Assembly (NCBI GenBank): GCA_016930175.1
Contig: JAFGHJ010000003.1
Coordinates: 62,001-126,000 of the forward strand
Direction: 5' to 3'
Source of the DNA: Caldifarciminota bacterium
GTDB taxonomy: Bacteria; Hydrothermota; UBA3072
Length of the DNA: 64,000 bases
Each line of letters opens with the position of its first letter. The stretch's first letter is position 1. The translations under genes were made by a program, and so were the position numbers. The notes under the pieces were generated by a model that worked only from the letters and a program-made list of their open reading frames with translations, was not told where the DNA came from and searched no databases. This document shows, in pieces, positions 1 through 8,617 of the stretch.

Positions 1-165
1 TACTTTAAAAAACCTTCTTTACTCTGAAAAATTTACTGGTTGAGGCTGATAAGTCAAGAGGAAGGAAAACCGGTTAATCACTTAAGGGATTCGATAATAT
101 ATAATACCCTTGACAAAAGATTGAATACGCGTATAAATTTTTCAAGCGATGTAGGAAAGGAGGAT

Positions 166-447
166 ATGATGCCGAAGGTTATTTATAATTATAATAAATG
201 TACGGGTCTTGCCGATTGCGCTGATGCTTGTCCCGTAGAGATACTGGAAGGCAGCGAGAGCGGGAGATGGTGTAAGCCTGTTGACGACGAAGTTAAAAAT
301 AAGGCTGCGCTCGATAAGTATTATAAAGAAGTAGACCCCAATGATTCATCAAAACTTGTTATAGAATTCGACTTGCCTGAGTGCATAGAGTGCCAGGCGT
401 GCGTCGCTTCTTGTTCACAAGGCGCAATAGAGATAGAATCAGATTGA
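166..447 (+). CDS. 4Fe-4S ferredoxin (two-cluster type)
   Basis: CTGLADCADACPVEI and CIECQACVASCSQGAI cysteine motifs; internal ATG at 166 preceded by aggaaaggagg SD, so the ORF-track start at 40 is probably too early. Confidence 0.9.
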   Translation: MMPKVIYNYNKCTGLADCADACPVEILEGSESGRWCKPVDDEVKNKAALDKYYKEVDPNDSSKLVIEFDLPECIECQACVASCSQGAIEIESD

Positions 448-477
448 AGTTGGTTATTTGGTTAGTTGATTATTTAA

Positions 478-3474
478 TTGATAAAATTAGTATATAGAGT
501 AAAAAAAATAAATTTTAAGTGCCAAATTCCCGGGTTTTTACCCAAACTAAAAAACCCAAACGAAACATCCTTTTCAATCTACAATAATTTGCGTCTTATT
601 ATATTGTTTTTTCTTTTTGTTTTTTCCTGGTCTTGTTTAGCCGGAACAAGTGGTCAGATTGAAGGGAAGATAGTTGACGCAAAAACCGGTAAATCTTTAT
701 CGTACGTAAATATAATAATCGTGGGAACCAGTTTGGGGGTAGATTGTGAAAGTGACGGTTACTACAATATAATTAATGTTCCTCCCGGGATATATGAAGT
801 TCAGGCAAGAGGCATCGGTTACCTCCCTTTGACTGTTAAAGGCGTTGTTGTTGAGGCAGAGCATAGTACCAAACTGAACCTTAAATTGTTTTCTCCGAAG
901 GATTTTAAAGGGAAATATGTGACCCGGGAGGCTGAGAAAGAAGTTATTAAAATGGATGGGTTTTCAAGAAGATATTACTCGAATATTGAAGAAATAAAAG
1001 AGATTCCTATGCTTTTCAGCCTTGAAGATTATCTTGATTTGTATGCCGGAACTACAGGATTAGGCTTGAGAGAAATAAAGGGTTCCCGTATTTCATTTGT
1101 TACTGATGGATTTTTTTTGTTAGATAATAGGCTTAACACTTCGGTTATGCTTCCGCCTCTATCTGCTGTCCGGGATGTGGATGTAATCAAGGGAGGTTTT
1201 GACGCCGAGTACGGGAATGTAAGTTCGTGTGTTGTTAACGTTATCGAGAAAGAAGGTGAACGTGATTCCTATCATGGTTCGGCTGATTTCTTGTATACTT
1301 TTCCTTACCTTCCGCATTATGGAAGTAGTATATTCAGCCCGGAGAACGTGCACATTCGTCCGTTTGTTGATACAGAGGATAGTTTGTGCTGGAAAGGTAC
1401 CTCAGTGCTGCCGGAAGAAGAAGCAGATGAATATAAACCTTTTGAAGGTTGGATTGGGTATGCTGAGACCCGAAAGGGAATAGGGGATACTCTCACTCCG
1501 GAAGAGTGGAGAGATCTATTCAGGTATGTATATAGAACCGAAGGAAGCGATAGCCTGGGTCAAATTCCCGGTAGTTATGGAGACAAATATGGGCATATGA
1601 TTGATTTTAGTTTTGGCGGACCTTTTCCCGGAATAAACATCGTTACTTTTCTTGTTTCGAGTGCGAGAAAAGTAGAACCTTTTTCTCTTCTGGTAACAAG
1701 AGAAAATTACATTGAGAATAAAACCGACTTGAAAACAACTTTTCGTCTTAAACCCGGAGTCAAACTTAACGTTAAAGGCTTATTCGAGACAATAGAAACT
1801 GTTACCAGTGGTTCAAGAGAAATATATTCGGACGGCAAAATTTGGGCGCGAAGCGGAGATATCCTTTATAATGTTGCGGGGAAAGATTTTATGTACTGGG
1901 TTGACGCGCTTAATCCTTATGATATAAAAAGATATGGGTGGGGGTTGGACTTTAGCTATAATCTTAGTCCAACTGCATACTATAATTTAAAGTTTTTTTT
2001 CTCGAAATTTAAGCATTTATCTATTCCGATCTGGCAGTCATCTTATTCGGAAGATTTCAGAGACACAACAGATCTTATTTCTTTTGGAAATATAAGCATA
2101 CCAAGGGAAACACCTTTTGGTTATGAAAGCTTTGCCGGTAACGAGTGTTATTACAGGGGTTTGTTGCCTGCCGGTTTTATATTTAGTAACTTCGGGAGAG
2201 CGGTAGTCGACACTTCGCATGTTAGCACTTTTAACTTCAAGGGTGAAATAAATTCGCAAGTCAGAAGAGGACAGGAGCTTAAAGCAGGCTTCGAAGTCAA
2301 TAATGACTGGATATATTCATATTTATCCGGAGGTATTCCAGATGGAACGGGTGAAGTTGTAGAGGAAATTAACTGGAGCGGCAAAACTCGAAGAGCAGGT
2401 TTTTACGTGCAGGATAAGTTTTCGGGAGAGGATCTTTACGTTAAGATTGGTATAAGATTAGATTATTATAACCCGACTATTGACAATTCTAAATGGAAGA
2501 TTAGCCCTCGTATTGGTGCGTCTTTTCCTCTTAAGGAGCTCGGCAAATTTTACTTCAATTTTGGTCATTTTTATGAATTACCAGAGACCGAAAAGCTTCT
2601 GGGTAAGTTCTGTAAGTATGTGGATTCAATTCGGTACGTTGGTAATCCTCAAATGGATTTGCCTAAGGTTGTTTCTTACGAGGTAGGGTTTGAAAAAGAT
2701 TTCTTCGATCAGTATCTGTTTCATATTTCAGGCTACTTTAACGATTATAGAGAGCAAATCGGAGAGACAGATATAGATGGGTCAGGAGATATTGCTTATA
2801 CGACTTATGCAAATAATTTTTACGGCGAGCTAAAGGGAATGGAATTTTCTTTGAGGAAGAGATACGGGAGACTTTTTAAAGGTTTTTTGGCTTATAATAT
2901 AGAGACGGGTTCTTACGGTAAACTCGGATACGGCGATGTTCAAATGAAATCTAACCCGGACTTTCGTCTTTTTCTAAATTTTAGCACTCCCGATAATTGG
3001 GGTAAAATATTAAAGGATATTTCTGCGAGTTTTCTTTATAAGGGAACAGGCGGCAGTTATTTTAGCTTCGACCCCTATGCTGCCGATCCGTTTTCTCCTA
3101 TTGATCCGACTTACGTGAACAATCTTAAATGGCAGGATGAAAATTACTGGGATTTACGTTTGAGTAAAAGTTTTTCATCCGGTAGATTCGGTTTTTTATT
3201 TTATGCCGAGGTTAATAATATTTTTGACGCCAAATATATAACAGGGGATTATTGCTTCAGGGTTGATTCTGCGAACACGGATAAGATAGATTATTTGCGT
3301 TCTCTTCATCTTCCTATGTACAGTGAAGAAAAATATGCTTCGGATACTGAGCTTATTGGAGGAAATGATAGGGTGGGAGAAATCAATAAAGATTACATAG
3401 ACAAACCTGCCCTTGAATATTTATATTACACAAATCCAAGATTCTTGAGGATGGGGTTGAAAATCGACTTTTAA
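478..3474 (+). CDS. TonB-dependent receptor with N-terminal carboxypeptidase-regulatory-like domain and plug
   Basis: IEGKIVDAKTGKSLSYVNIIIVGTSLG..., plug-like VRDVDVIKGGFDAEYGNVSSCVVNV, long beta-barrel-like C-terminal half; exact start uncertain. Confidence 0.85.
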   Translation: MIKLVYRVKKINFKCQIPGFLPKLKNPNETSFSIYNNLRLIILFFLFVFSWSCLAGTSGQIEGKIVDAKTGKSLSYVNIIIVGTSLGVDCESDGYYNIINVPPGIYEVQARGIGYLPLTVKGVVVEAEHSTKLNLKLFSPKDFKGKYVTREAEKEVIKMDGFSRRYYSNIEEIKEIPMLFSLEDYLDLYAGTTGLGLREIKGSRISFVTDGFFLLDNRLNTSVMLPPLSAVRDVDVIKGGFDAEYGNVSSCVVNVIEKEGERDSYHGSADFLYTFPYLPHYGSSIFSPENVHIRPFVDTEDSLCWKGTSVLPEEEADEYKPFEGWIGYAETRKGIGDTLTPEEWRDLFRYVYRTEGSDSLGQIPGSYGDKYGHMIDFSFGGPFPGINIVTFLVSSARKVEPFSLLVTRENYIENKTDLKTTFRLKPGVKLNVKGLFETIETVTSGSREIYSDGKIWARSGDILYNVAGKDFMYWVDALNPYDIKRYGWGLDFSYNLSPTAYYNLKFFFSKFKHLSIPIWQSSYSEDFRDTTDLISFGNISIPRETPFGYESFAGNECYYRGLLPAGFIFSNFGRAVVDTSHVSTFNFKGEINSQVRRGQELKAGFEVNNDWIYSYLSGGIPDGTGEVVEEINWSGKTRRAGFYVQDKFSGEDLYVKIGIRLDYYNPTIDNSKWKISPRIGASFPLKELGKFYFNFGHFYELPETEKLLGKFCKYVDSIRYVGNPQMDLPKVVSYEVGFEKDFFDQYLFHISGYFNDYREQIGETDIDGSGDIAYTTYANNFYGELKGMEFSLRKRYGRLFKGFLAYNIETGSYGKLGYGDVQMKSNPDFRLFLNFSTPDNWGKILKDISASFLYKGTGGSYFSFDPYAADPFSPIDPTYVNNLKWQDENYWDLRLSKSFSSGRFGFLFYAEVNNIFDAKYITGDYCFRVDSANTDKIDYLRSLHLPMYSEEKYASDTELIGGNDRVGEINKDYIDKPALEYLYYTNPRFLRMGLKIDF

Positions 3475-3748
3475 ATTATAAACACATATTCCACGAGATT
3501 TTTTTGTTTTATAAACCACGAGATACACTAAATTTTTGGATTTACTTTAAGAAACAAACGAAAAATAAATTTAACTCTCTGCAGAACTGCAAAGTTAGAG
3601 AGAAGAATTAATCTTACACAGAGCGTGAGGAGAACGCAGAAAATTTAAAGTGTTGGTATGTTGGCTTGGGAAAAAAGCGCTAACGTACTTTCGCACTAAC
3701 ACACTAACTATGAGAAAATTCTCACAAAGGATACAACACCATTACTCA

Positions 3749-4828
3749 TTATTGCGGCTTATATAACTCCATGCTCCGAAATCCGAATTTCATTACCATT
3801 TTTCGCAAAAAGGAATTGAATATAAAATGTGATTTCATATTCTTTGAGAATATGTTTCTCCTTAATTGTCTTGTATTTTTGCGGTAGCGTTTTTCGAAGT
3901 TATCCGTAGATTTACACAGTACTTCGGCCAGAATAATAGCGCTTCTGAGGGCATAACTGATACCTTCGGCAGAGCTCGGGCTTATCCAGCCTCCCGCTTC
4001 GCCCAGTAGCGCGATACCATTTGTGCCTGTAGAGAGTTGTCGGATTCTCACAGGCCGCATAATGAGCGCACCTTCTCTTTTAGTTGCTTTACCGAATTGA
4101 AATCCAAAGTCTTCAAGCTTTTCTTTTAAAAGCAAAAATTTTCCGGGTGCTTTATCGTTTGGATGTAAGGCTGCTCCTATAATCAGATGTTTTCCTTTGG
4201 GAATGGTCCAGCAGTAATAATCGGTAATCTCCGGGTCAAATACCGTGGAAAAGTATGGAATTTTACTGCTGTCGGCTTCGACCCATTCCTGGATAGCGAA
4301 GTATGGTCTTGAGGAATGGCGTTTTGGTTCCAATTGTTTGTGTACCGGCGAGGATGCACCGTCCGCTCCAACTAATATTTTCGTTTTATCTATGTAGGTG
4401 TTATTTTTATCAGAAAATTTTATTTTGAAACTGCCATTTTCATATTCATATGATTCGAAGGTGCACCCGAGTCTTATATCGACATTCAAGGGTACCATCG
4501 ATAATAACCAGCAGTCGAATTTTTGACGGTCGATGTTGATGTAGTAGCGCTGATAGTATCTCTCCATGTGTCGCTGTGTATCTATCGCTCTGACAACAAA
4601 AAGCTGAGGTTCAACCAGGACGCTTTTAGGTAAGCCCAATCCTAATTTTGACAAAAGCTTTTGAGCATCTGGGGCGAGGAGTCCTCCACAGCACTTTACC
4701 GATGAGGCTTTCTCAGGCGAGTTAGTTAACTCCCTCTTGTCTATTAACTGGACTTTATACTTTGTCCCTATTAGCCTTGCCAGCGTACTACCTGCGGGTC
4801 CTGCGCCAATAATAGTAACATCATACAT
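3749..4828 (-). CDS. FAD-dependent oxidoreductase, geranylgeranyl reductase-like family
   Basis: N-terminal MYDVTIIGAGPAGSTLARLIG dinucleotide fold; GIALLGEAGGWISPSSAEGISYALRSA motif. Confidence 0.8.
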   Translation of the reverse strand: MYDVTIIGAGPAGSTLARLIGTKYKVQLIDKRELTNSPEKASSVKCCGGLLAPDAQKLLSKLGLGLPKSVLVEPQLFVVRAIDTQRHMERYYQRYYINIDRQKFDCWLLSMVPLNVDIRLGCTFESYEYENGSFKIKFSDKNNTYIDKTKILVGADGASSPVHKQLEPKRHSSRPYFAIQEWVEADSSKIPYFSTVFDPEITDYYCWTIPKGKHLIIGAALHPNDKAPGKFLLLKEKLEDFGFQFGKATKREGALIMRPVRIRQLSTGTNGIALLGEAGGWISPSSAEGISYALRSAIILAEVLCKSTDNFEKRYRKNTRQLRRNIFSKNMKSHFIFNSFLRKMVMKFGFRSMELYKPQ

Positions 4829-4986
4829 AAGGATTCGTTTACCTTATTTAAAAAATATTTAGCAAATTCAATAAGTCAAGGGTTTTTATTAAGGAAAGGT
4901 TTTTAAGAATGAGTCGGTCACTTAATTATTCGACTAAAAAAGAAGAGTCTATGTAAGCAACCGGGAGATTTATTTATATTACATTC

Positions 4987-5014
4987 TTGCTACTTTTATA
5001 AAATCTATTATATT
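4987..5014 (+). promoter_or_regulatory. predicted sigma70 promoter of kptA, leaderless geometry
   Basis: TTGCTA-N16-TATATT, then 7 nt to ATG at 5022; no SD. Confidence 0.5.
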
Positions 5015-5021
5015 TATAATT

Positions 5022-5579
5022 ATGGAAGAAAATACGAATCCTTCGTATAAATACGAAAAGTTAAGCAAATTTTTATCTTTTGTTCTGAGGCATCATCCGG
5101 ACCAATATAATCTTGAACTGGACGAAGAGGGCTTTACTCTTCTAAATGATTTAATGGAAGCTTTAAAAAAGACGCGGCACTCATGGGCGGAGCTGGCAGA
5201 TATTGAGAGACTGGTTTCGGAGGGAGAGAAAAAGAGATTCGAAATAAGAGGAGATAAAATACGGGCACTTTATGGTCATTCTGTAAAAGTAAAAATTGAA
5301 GACAGTTTCTGCCCGAAGGGATTTCTTTATCACGGAACATCATCCGACCTTCTAACAGAAATATTAGATGAAGGATTATGTCCGATGGGACGCCAGTTCG
5401 TACATCTATCAAGAGATAAAAAAACGGCAGAGGCAGTAGGAAAGCGACATCATCCCGAGCCGGTTATTCTGGAGATAGATGCCGTGAGAGCTTGTGAAAA
5501 CGGAATTAAATTCTTCGACAGAGGGGAAGTCGTTCTGAGCGAAAAAATCCCGCCCGATTTTATTAAGTCGTTGGGATGA
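5022..5579 (+). CDS. kptA: RNA 2'-phosphotransferase (Tpt1/KptA family)
   Basis: KLSKFLSFVLRHHPDQYNLELDEEGF and FLYHGTSSDLLTEILDEGLCPMGRQFVHLS motifs. Confidence 0.93.
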   Translation: MEENTNPSYKYEKLSKFLSFVLRHHPDQYNLELDEEGFTLLNDLMEALKKTRHSWAELADIERLVSEGEKKRFEIRGDKIRALYGHSVKVKIEDSFCPKGFLYHGTSSDLLTEILDEGLCPMGRQFVHLSRDKKTAEAVGKRHHPEPVILEIDAVRACENGIKFFDRGEVVLSEKIPPDFIKSLG

Positions 5580-5687
5580 AATAAAGAGTTTAGGGTTCGA
5601 GGATTCAAGGCTTCGAGCTTTCGAGTGAAAAACAAAATTAGAGAGTAGGGAGTAGTAAGTAGTAAAAACCAACAAAAAATCCTTTTT

Positions 5688-5740
5688 AATCTGCGTTCAT
5701 CTGCGTCCTATTGTCTTTGTGTCTTAGTGCCTTTGTGGCT
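5688..5740. repeat. intergenic degenerate word repeat
   Basis: ctgcgttcatctgcgtcctattgtctttgtgtcttagtgcctttgtggc; related words recur in other gaps. Confidence 0.6.
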
Positions 5741-5749
5741 TTTCTCAAC

Positions 5750-5777
5750 TTGACAATAAAATCTTTCGACGTAAAAT
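5750..5777 (+). promoter_or_regulatory. predicted sigma70 promoter of sufC, near-leaderless
   Basis: TTGACA-N16-TAAAAT, 9 nt to ATG at 5787; no SD. Confidence 0.55.
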
Positions 5778-5786
5778 TATCTTACT

Positions 5787-6557
5787 ATGTCTGATTCTAA
5801 AGATAAGGACGTTTTACTGGAAGTTAAAAATCTGACGGTTGAGGTCGCAGGCAAACGCCTTCTTCGCGGTGTTGATATGATTGTTAAAGAAGGTGAAACT
5901 CATGTTGTATTCGGCCCTAACGGTTCGGGGAAAACAACTCTCGTGAATGTTATTATGGGCTTGCCGGATTACAAAGTGGTCGATGGAGATATACTTTTCA
6001 GAGGTGATTCGATATTAGAGTGGAACCTTACCGAGAGAGCGAAATCAGGTATAGGACTTGCTTTCCAGCATCCTCCGGTAGTAGAAGGTGTTTCTCTTGG
6101 TGTTCTTTTAAAAACTATAATTCCTGATAAGAAGACTTCCGAAGAAATCGCAAAGAATGCGCATATGGAAGATTATCTGGAAAGAGAAGTCAATGTCGGT
6201 TTTTCCGGTGGAGAAAGAAAAAAAGACGAGCTTTTGCAGCTCCTGGCTCAGGCTCCCCAGCTAGTTATGTTTGATGAACCTGATTCGGGTGTTGATGTTG
6301 ATAGCATAAAATTGATGGTAGATATTATGAGAAAGTTATTGCAGAAAAACACTCCTATAAGAGAAAGAAAAAACAGCGGTATTATCGTAACTCATTCCGG
6401 AGTAATACTTGAAGAAATACATGCAGATAGAGGGTATGTACTTGTAAACGGAAGGCTTGTATGTTCAGGTCCGCCGCTTGATATATTCGATCAGGTTAAA
6501 AATCACGGATTTGAAAGGTGTATCAAGGAAGCTTATGAAAGTGAAAAAGATGGATGA
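5787..6557 (+). CDS. sufC: Fe-S cluster assembly ATPase SufC-like
   Basis: Walker A GPNGSGKTT, FSGGERKKDELLQLL, MFDEPDSGVDVDSI; adjacent SufB/D homologue. Confidence 0.88.
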   Translation: MSDSKDKDVLLEVKNLTVEVAGKRLLRGVDMIVKEGETHVVFGPNGSGKTTLVNVIMGLPDYKVVDGDILFRGDSILEWNLTERAKSGIGLAFQHPPVVEGVSLGVLLKTIIPDKKTSEEIAKNAHMEDYLEREVNVGFSGGERKKDELLQLLAQAPQLVMFDEPDSGVDVDSIKLMVDIMRKLLQKNTPIRERKNSGIIVTHSGVILEEIHADRGYVLVNGRLVCSGPPLDIFDQVKNHGFERCIKEAYESEKDG

Positions 6558-7653
6558 AAATTTAAAAGAAGAAATTGCCGGTTTAGACAGGGTCGGATTT
6601 GACATAAAAGGAGAAACGGAACGTTCGGGTTCTTTTCTTGTTGCCGATGATAAAACAACAGAATCCGAGTCTAAAGAAGAAAACCTTGTTGTAATGCCTC
6701 TTTCCTTTGCTGTTGAGGTTTACGATTGGGTGAACGAACTTCGTTTTTCTCTTGTGGACAGGGAAAAGGATGAGTATACTAAGGAAGTAGCTTCGCGGAA
6801 AGAGTTACTTGGCAGCTTTATTTACGTTAAGGAAGGGGCAAAAATAGAAGCGCCATTCCAGTCTTGTTTTTTTCTTCACTGCCAGGGATTCAGACAGGTT
6901 CTTCATAATATTATTGTTCTTGAGCCGAATTCCGAGTTAAATATTATAACGGGCTGCGCGACCGGGAATCTTGTTTCGGTAAGCAGTCACATTGCGGTTA
7001 CCGAAATGTTCGTAAGGAAAGGAGCTCATCTTACTTATACCATGATTCATGATTGGGGTTCAAAAGCGGTAGTCTATCCAAGGGCAGCTATAGATGTGGA
7101 ACATGGAGGAATATTTACTTCTAATTATATCGCGTTAACGCAGGTTAAAGAGATTCAGAGCAACCCTGTAGCGTATCTTTCGGATAACGCGAGCGCTAAA
7201 TTTAACTCAATCATCTACGGAAGAGACGGATCGTTTTTTGATATGGGAGCCATGGGTATTTTAAAAGGAGAAAACGCAAGCTGTGAGATTGTAAGCCGGG
7301 TGGCATCTAAAAACAGTAAACTTATACTCAGAGCGTATATCGAAGGAAACGGAAAAAACACAAGAGGACATACGGAATGTAATGGTCTTCTCCTGGACGA
7401 TAGAAGTTCTGTTACTGCGATACCCGAACTTAAGGCTAATAACATCGACACCGAACTTTCTCATGAAGCTTCTATCGGGAAAATCGCAGGAGAAAAGTTA
7501 AACTATCTTATGTCCAGAGGCCTTGATGAAGAAACCGCAAGAGCTCTTTTGATTAGAGGTTTTCTTGAAAAGGGTATCGAAGGTCTACCTGAGAGCCTTA
7601 AGAAAAAAGTTGATAAACTGATAGAGATAGCCGCCTCAAGCGAAAGTTTGTAG
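6550..7653 (+). CDS. SufB/SufD-family Fe-S scaffold protein
   Basis: C-terminal SufBD core (GHTECNGLLLDDRSSVTAIPELKANNIDTELSHEASIGKI); start ATG at 6550 overlaps the sufC stop. Confidence 0.85.
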   Translation: MDENLKEEIAGLDRVGFDIKGETERSGSFLVADDKTTESESKEENLVVMPLSFAVEVYDWVNELRFSLVDREKDEYTKEVASRKELLGSFIYVKEGAKIEAPFQSCFFLHCQGFRQVLHNIIVLEPNSELNIITGCATGNLVSVSSHIAVTEMFVRKGAHLTYTMIHDWGSKAVVYPRAAIDVEHGGIFTSNYIALTQVKEIQSNPVAYLSDNASAKFNSIIYGRDGSFFDMGAMGILKGENASCEIVSRVASKNSKLILRAYIEGNGKNTRGHTECNGLLLDDRSSVTAIPELKANNIDTELSHEASIGKIAGEKLNYLMSRGLDEETARALLIRGFLEKGIEGLPESLKKKVDKLIEIAASSESL

Positions 7654-7657
7654 AATC

Positions 7658-7720
7658 TCATACAAAGGCACAAAGAACACAAAGGTTATTTAATTGTTGG
7701 TCTGTTGGTCGGTTAGATAG
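7658..7720. repeat. intergenic degenerate word repeat
   Basis: tacaaaggcacaaagaacacaaagg followed by gttggtctgttggtcggttag. Confidence 0.6.
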
Positions 7721-7815
7721 TTGATCTATAAAAAAACACAAATTTAATTGGTCTGGTTGGGTTTCGTGTCTTTTGTTTGTTTCGTGGTAAAAAAGTGGGA
7801 TGTAGGGGCTGTGGT

Positions 7816-8262
7816 TTAGCTTTTCTCCAGAAGTTCGATGTCTGCTATGTCTTGCTTTCTGCCTACTGTCTTTTTGTTCTTTACTAATTCCTTTTTCCCA
7901 ATGAAGAAAGCGAGTGTTTTTCCGTATTTCTCTTTTTTCTTGTTATTCCAGATTTCTTCAAATGAACATCCCGATATAGAAGTTAAAATATCTATACGAA
8001 CCGGCTCATAGCCGAGCTGTAATATTTGATTTTTCTCAGTCAAATCTTCTGTTTTTATATTTATTTTCTCAAAGCCGAACTCGTTTAAAACGTCGAGTAA
8101 TTTCTTTATGTTTTTTTCTTCAGGCTCAACAAGAATATCTAAATCTTTAGTATAGCGGGGCTTTGAATAAAGCGCAAGAGCAAATGCGCCGACAATAGCA
8201 TATTTTACCCTATTTTTGTTTAACAAGTCTAAGAACTCTTCGTAGTCTTTTTCTGTCTTCAT
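7816..8262 (-). CDS. nucleotidyltransferase (AbiEii/MNT-like fold)
   Basis: YAIVGAFALALYSKPRYTKDLDILVEP: nucleotidyltransferase-type motif with RxTxDLDI; start chosen at MKTEKDYEEF. Confidence 0.75.
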   Translation of the reverse strand: MKTEKDYEEFLDLLNKNRVKYAIVGAFALALYSKPRYTKDLDILVEPEEKNIKKLLDVLNEFGFEKINIKTEDLTEKNQILQLGYEPVRIDILTSISGCSFEEIWNNKKKEKYGKTLAFFIGKKELVKNKKTVGRKQDIADIELLEKS

Positions 8263-8401
8263 TTTGTCTTTTTGACTCCTCTTCACGAAGTTCTTGAACA
8301 ATTGATAATTTTTGACTTGGAGTCAGTGAGGAATAATATCTTATGTCCTCATCTTTAGCTTTAGAGAGTGGAATCTTTTTTGTCCAGATTTTCTTTTTCA
8401 T
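8210..8401 (-). CDS. small helical protein, partner of the nucleotidyltransferase
   Basis: 63-aa ORF immediately upstream and overlapping; promoter-like sequence directly upstream; LSIVQELREEESKR helical segment. Confidence 0.6.
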   Translation of the reverse strand: MKKKIWTKKIPLSKAKDEDIRYYSSLTPSQKLSIVQELREEESKRQNEDRKRLRRVLRLVKQK

Positions 8402-8408
8402 TACTATA

Positions 8409-8436
8409 AATATAACAAAGAATACATTAAATTCAA
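8409..8436 (-). promoter_or_regulatory. predicted leaderless sigma70 promoter of the small-protein/nucleotidyltransferase pair
   Basis: reverse strand TTGAAT-N16-TATATT, 7 nt to ATG at 8401. Confidence 0.5.
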
Positions 8437-8617
8437 GTACGCCACCCTTAGTTTTTGAACCCAGAATCCACGGAGAATTTAAATCGTTGGTCTGTTTTTA
8501 AAACCCACTAACACACCCACGCACCAACTATAACAAAATCTCGCACAAATTCACAAAGAACACAGAGTTATTTTGCCAAGAGCAGAAGGCAAAAGGCTAA
8601 GAGCCTCGTTCAAAAAA

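Noticed and set aside
5134-5675. Three minus-strand ORFs overlapping kptA
   Set aside because: Antisense to a confident KptA gene; low-complexity Ser/Leu-rich translations
6457-6549. ORF-track start of the SufB/D gene inside sufC
   Set aside because: The first about 30 residues are the sufC reading frame shifted; the ATG at 6550 overlapping the sufC stop is a better start
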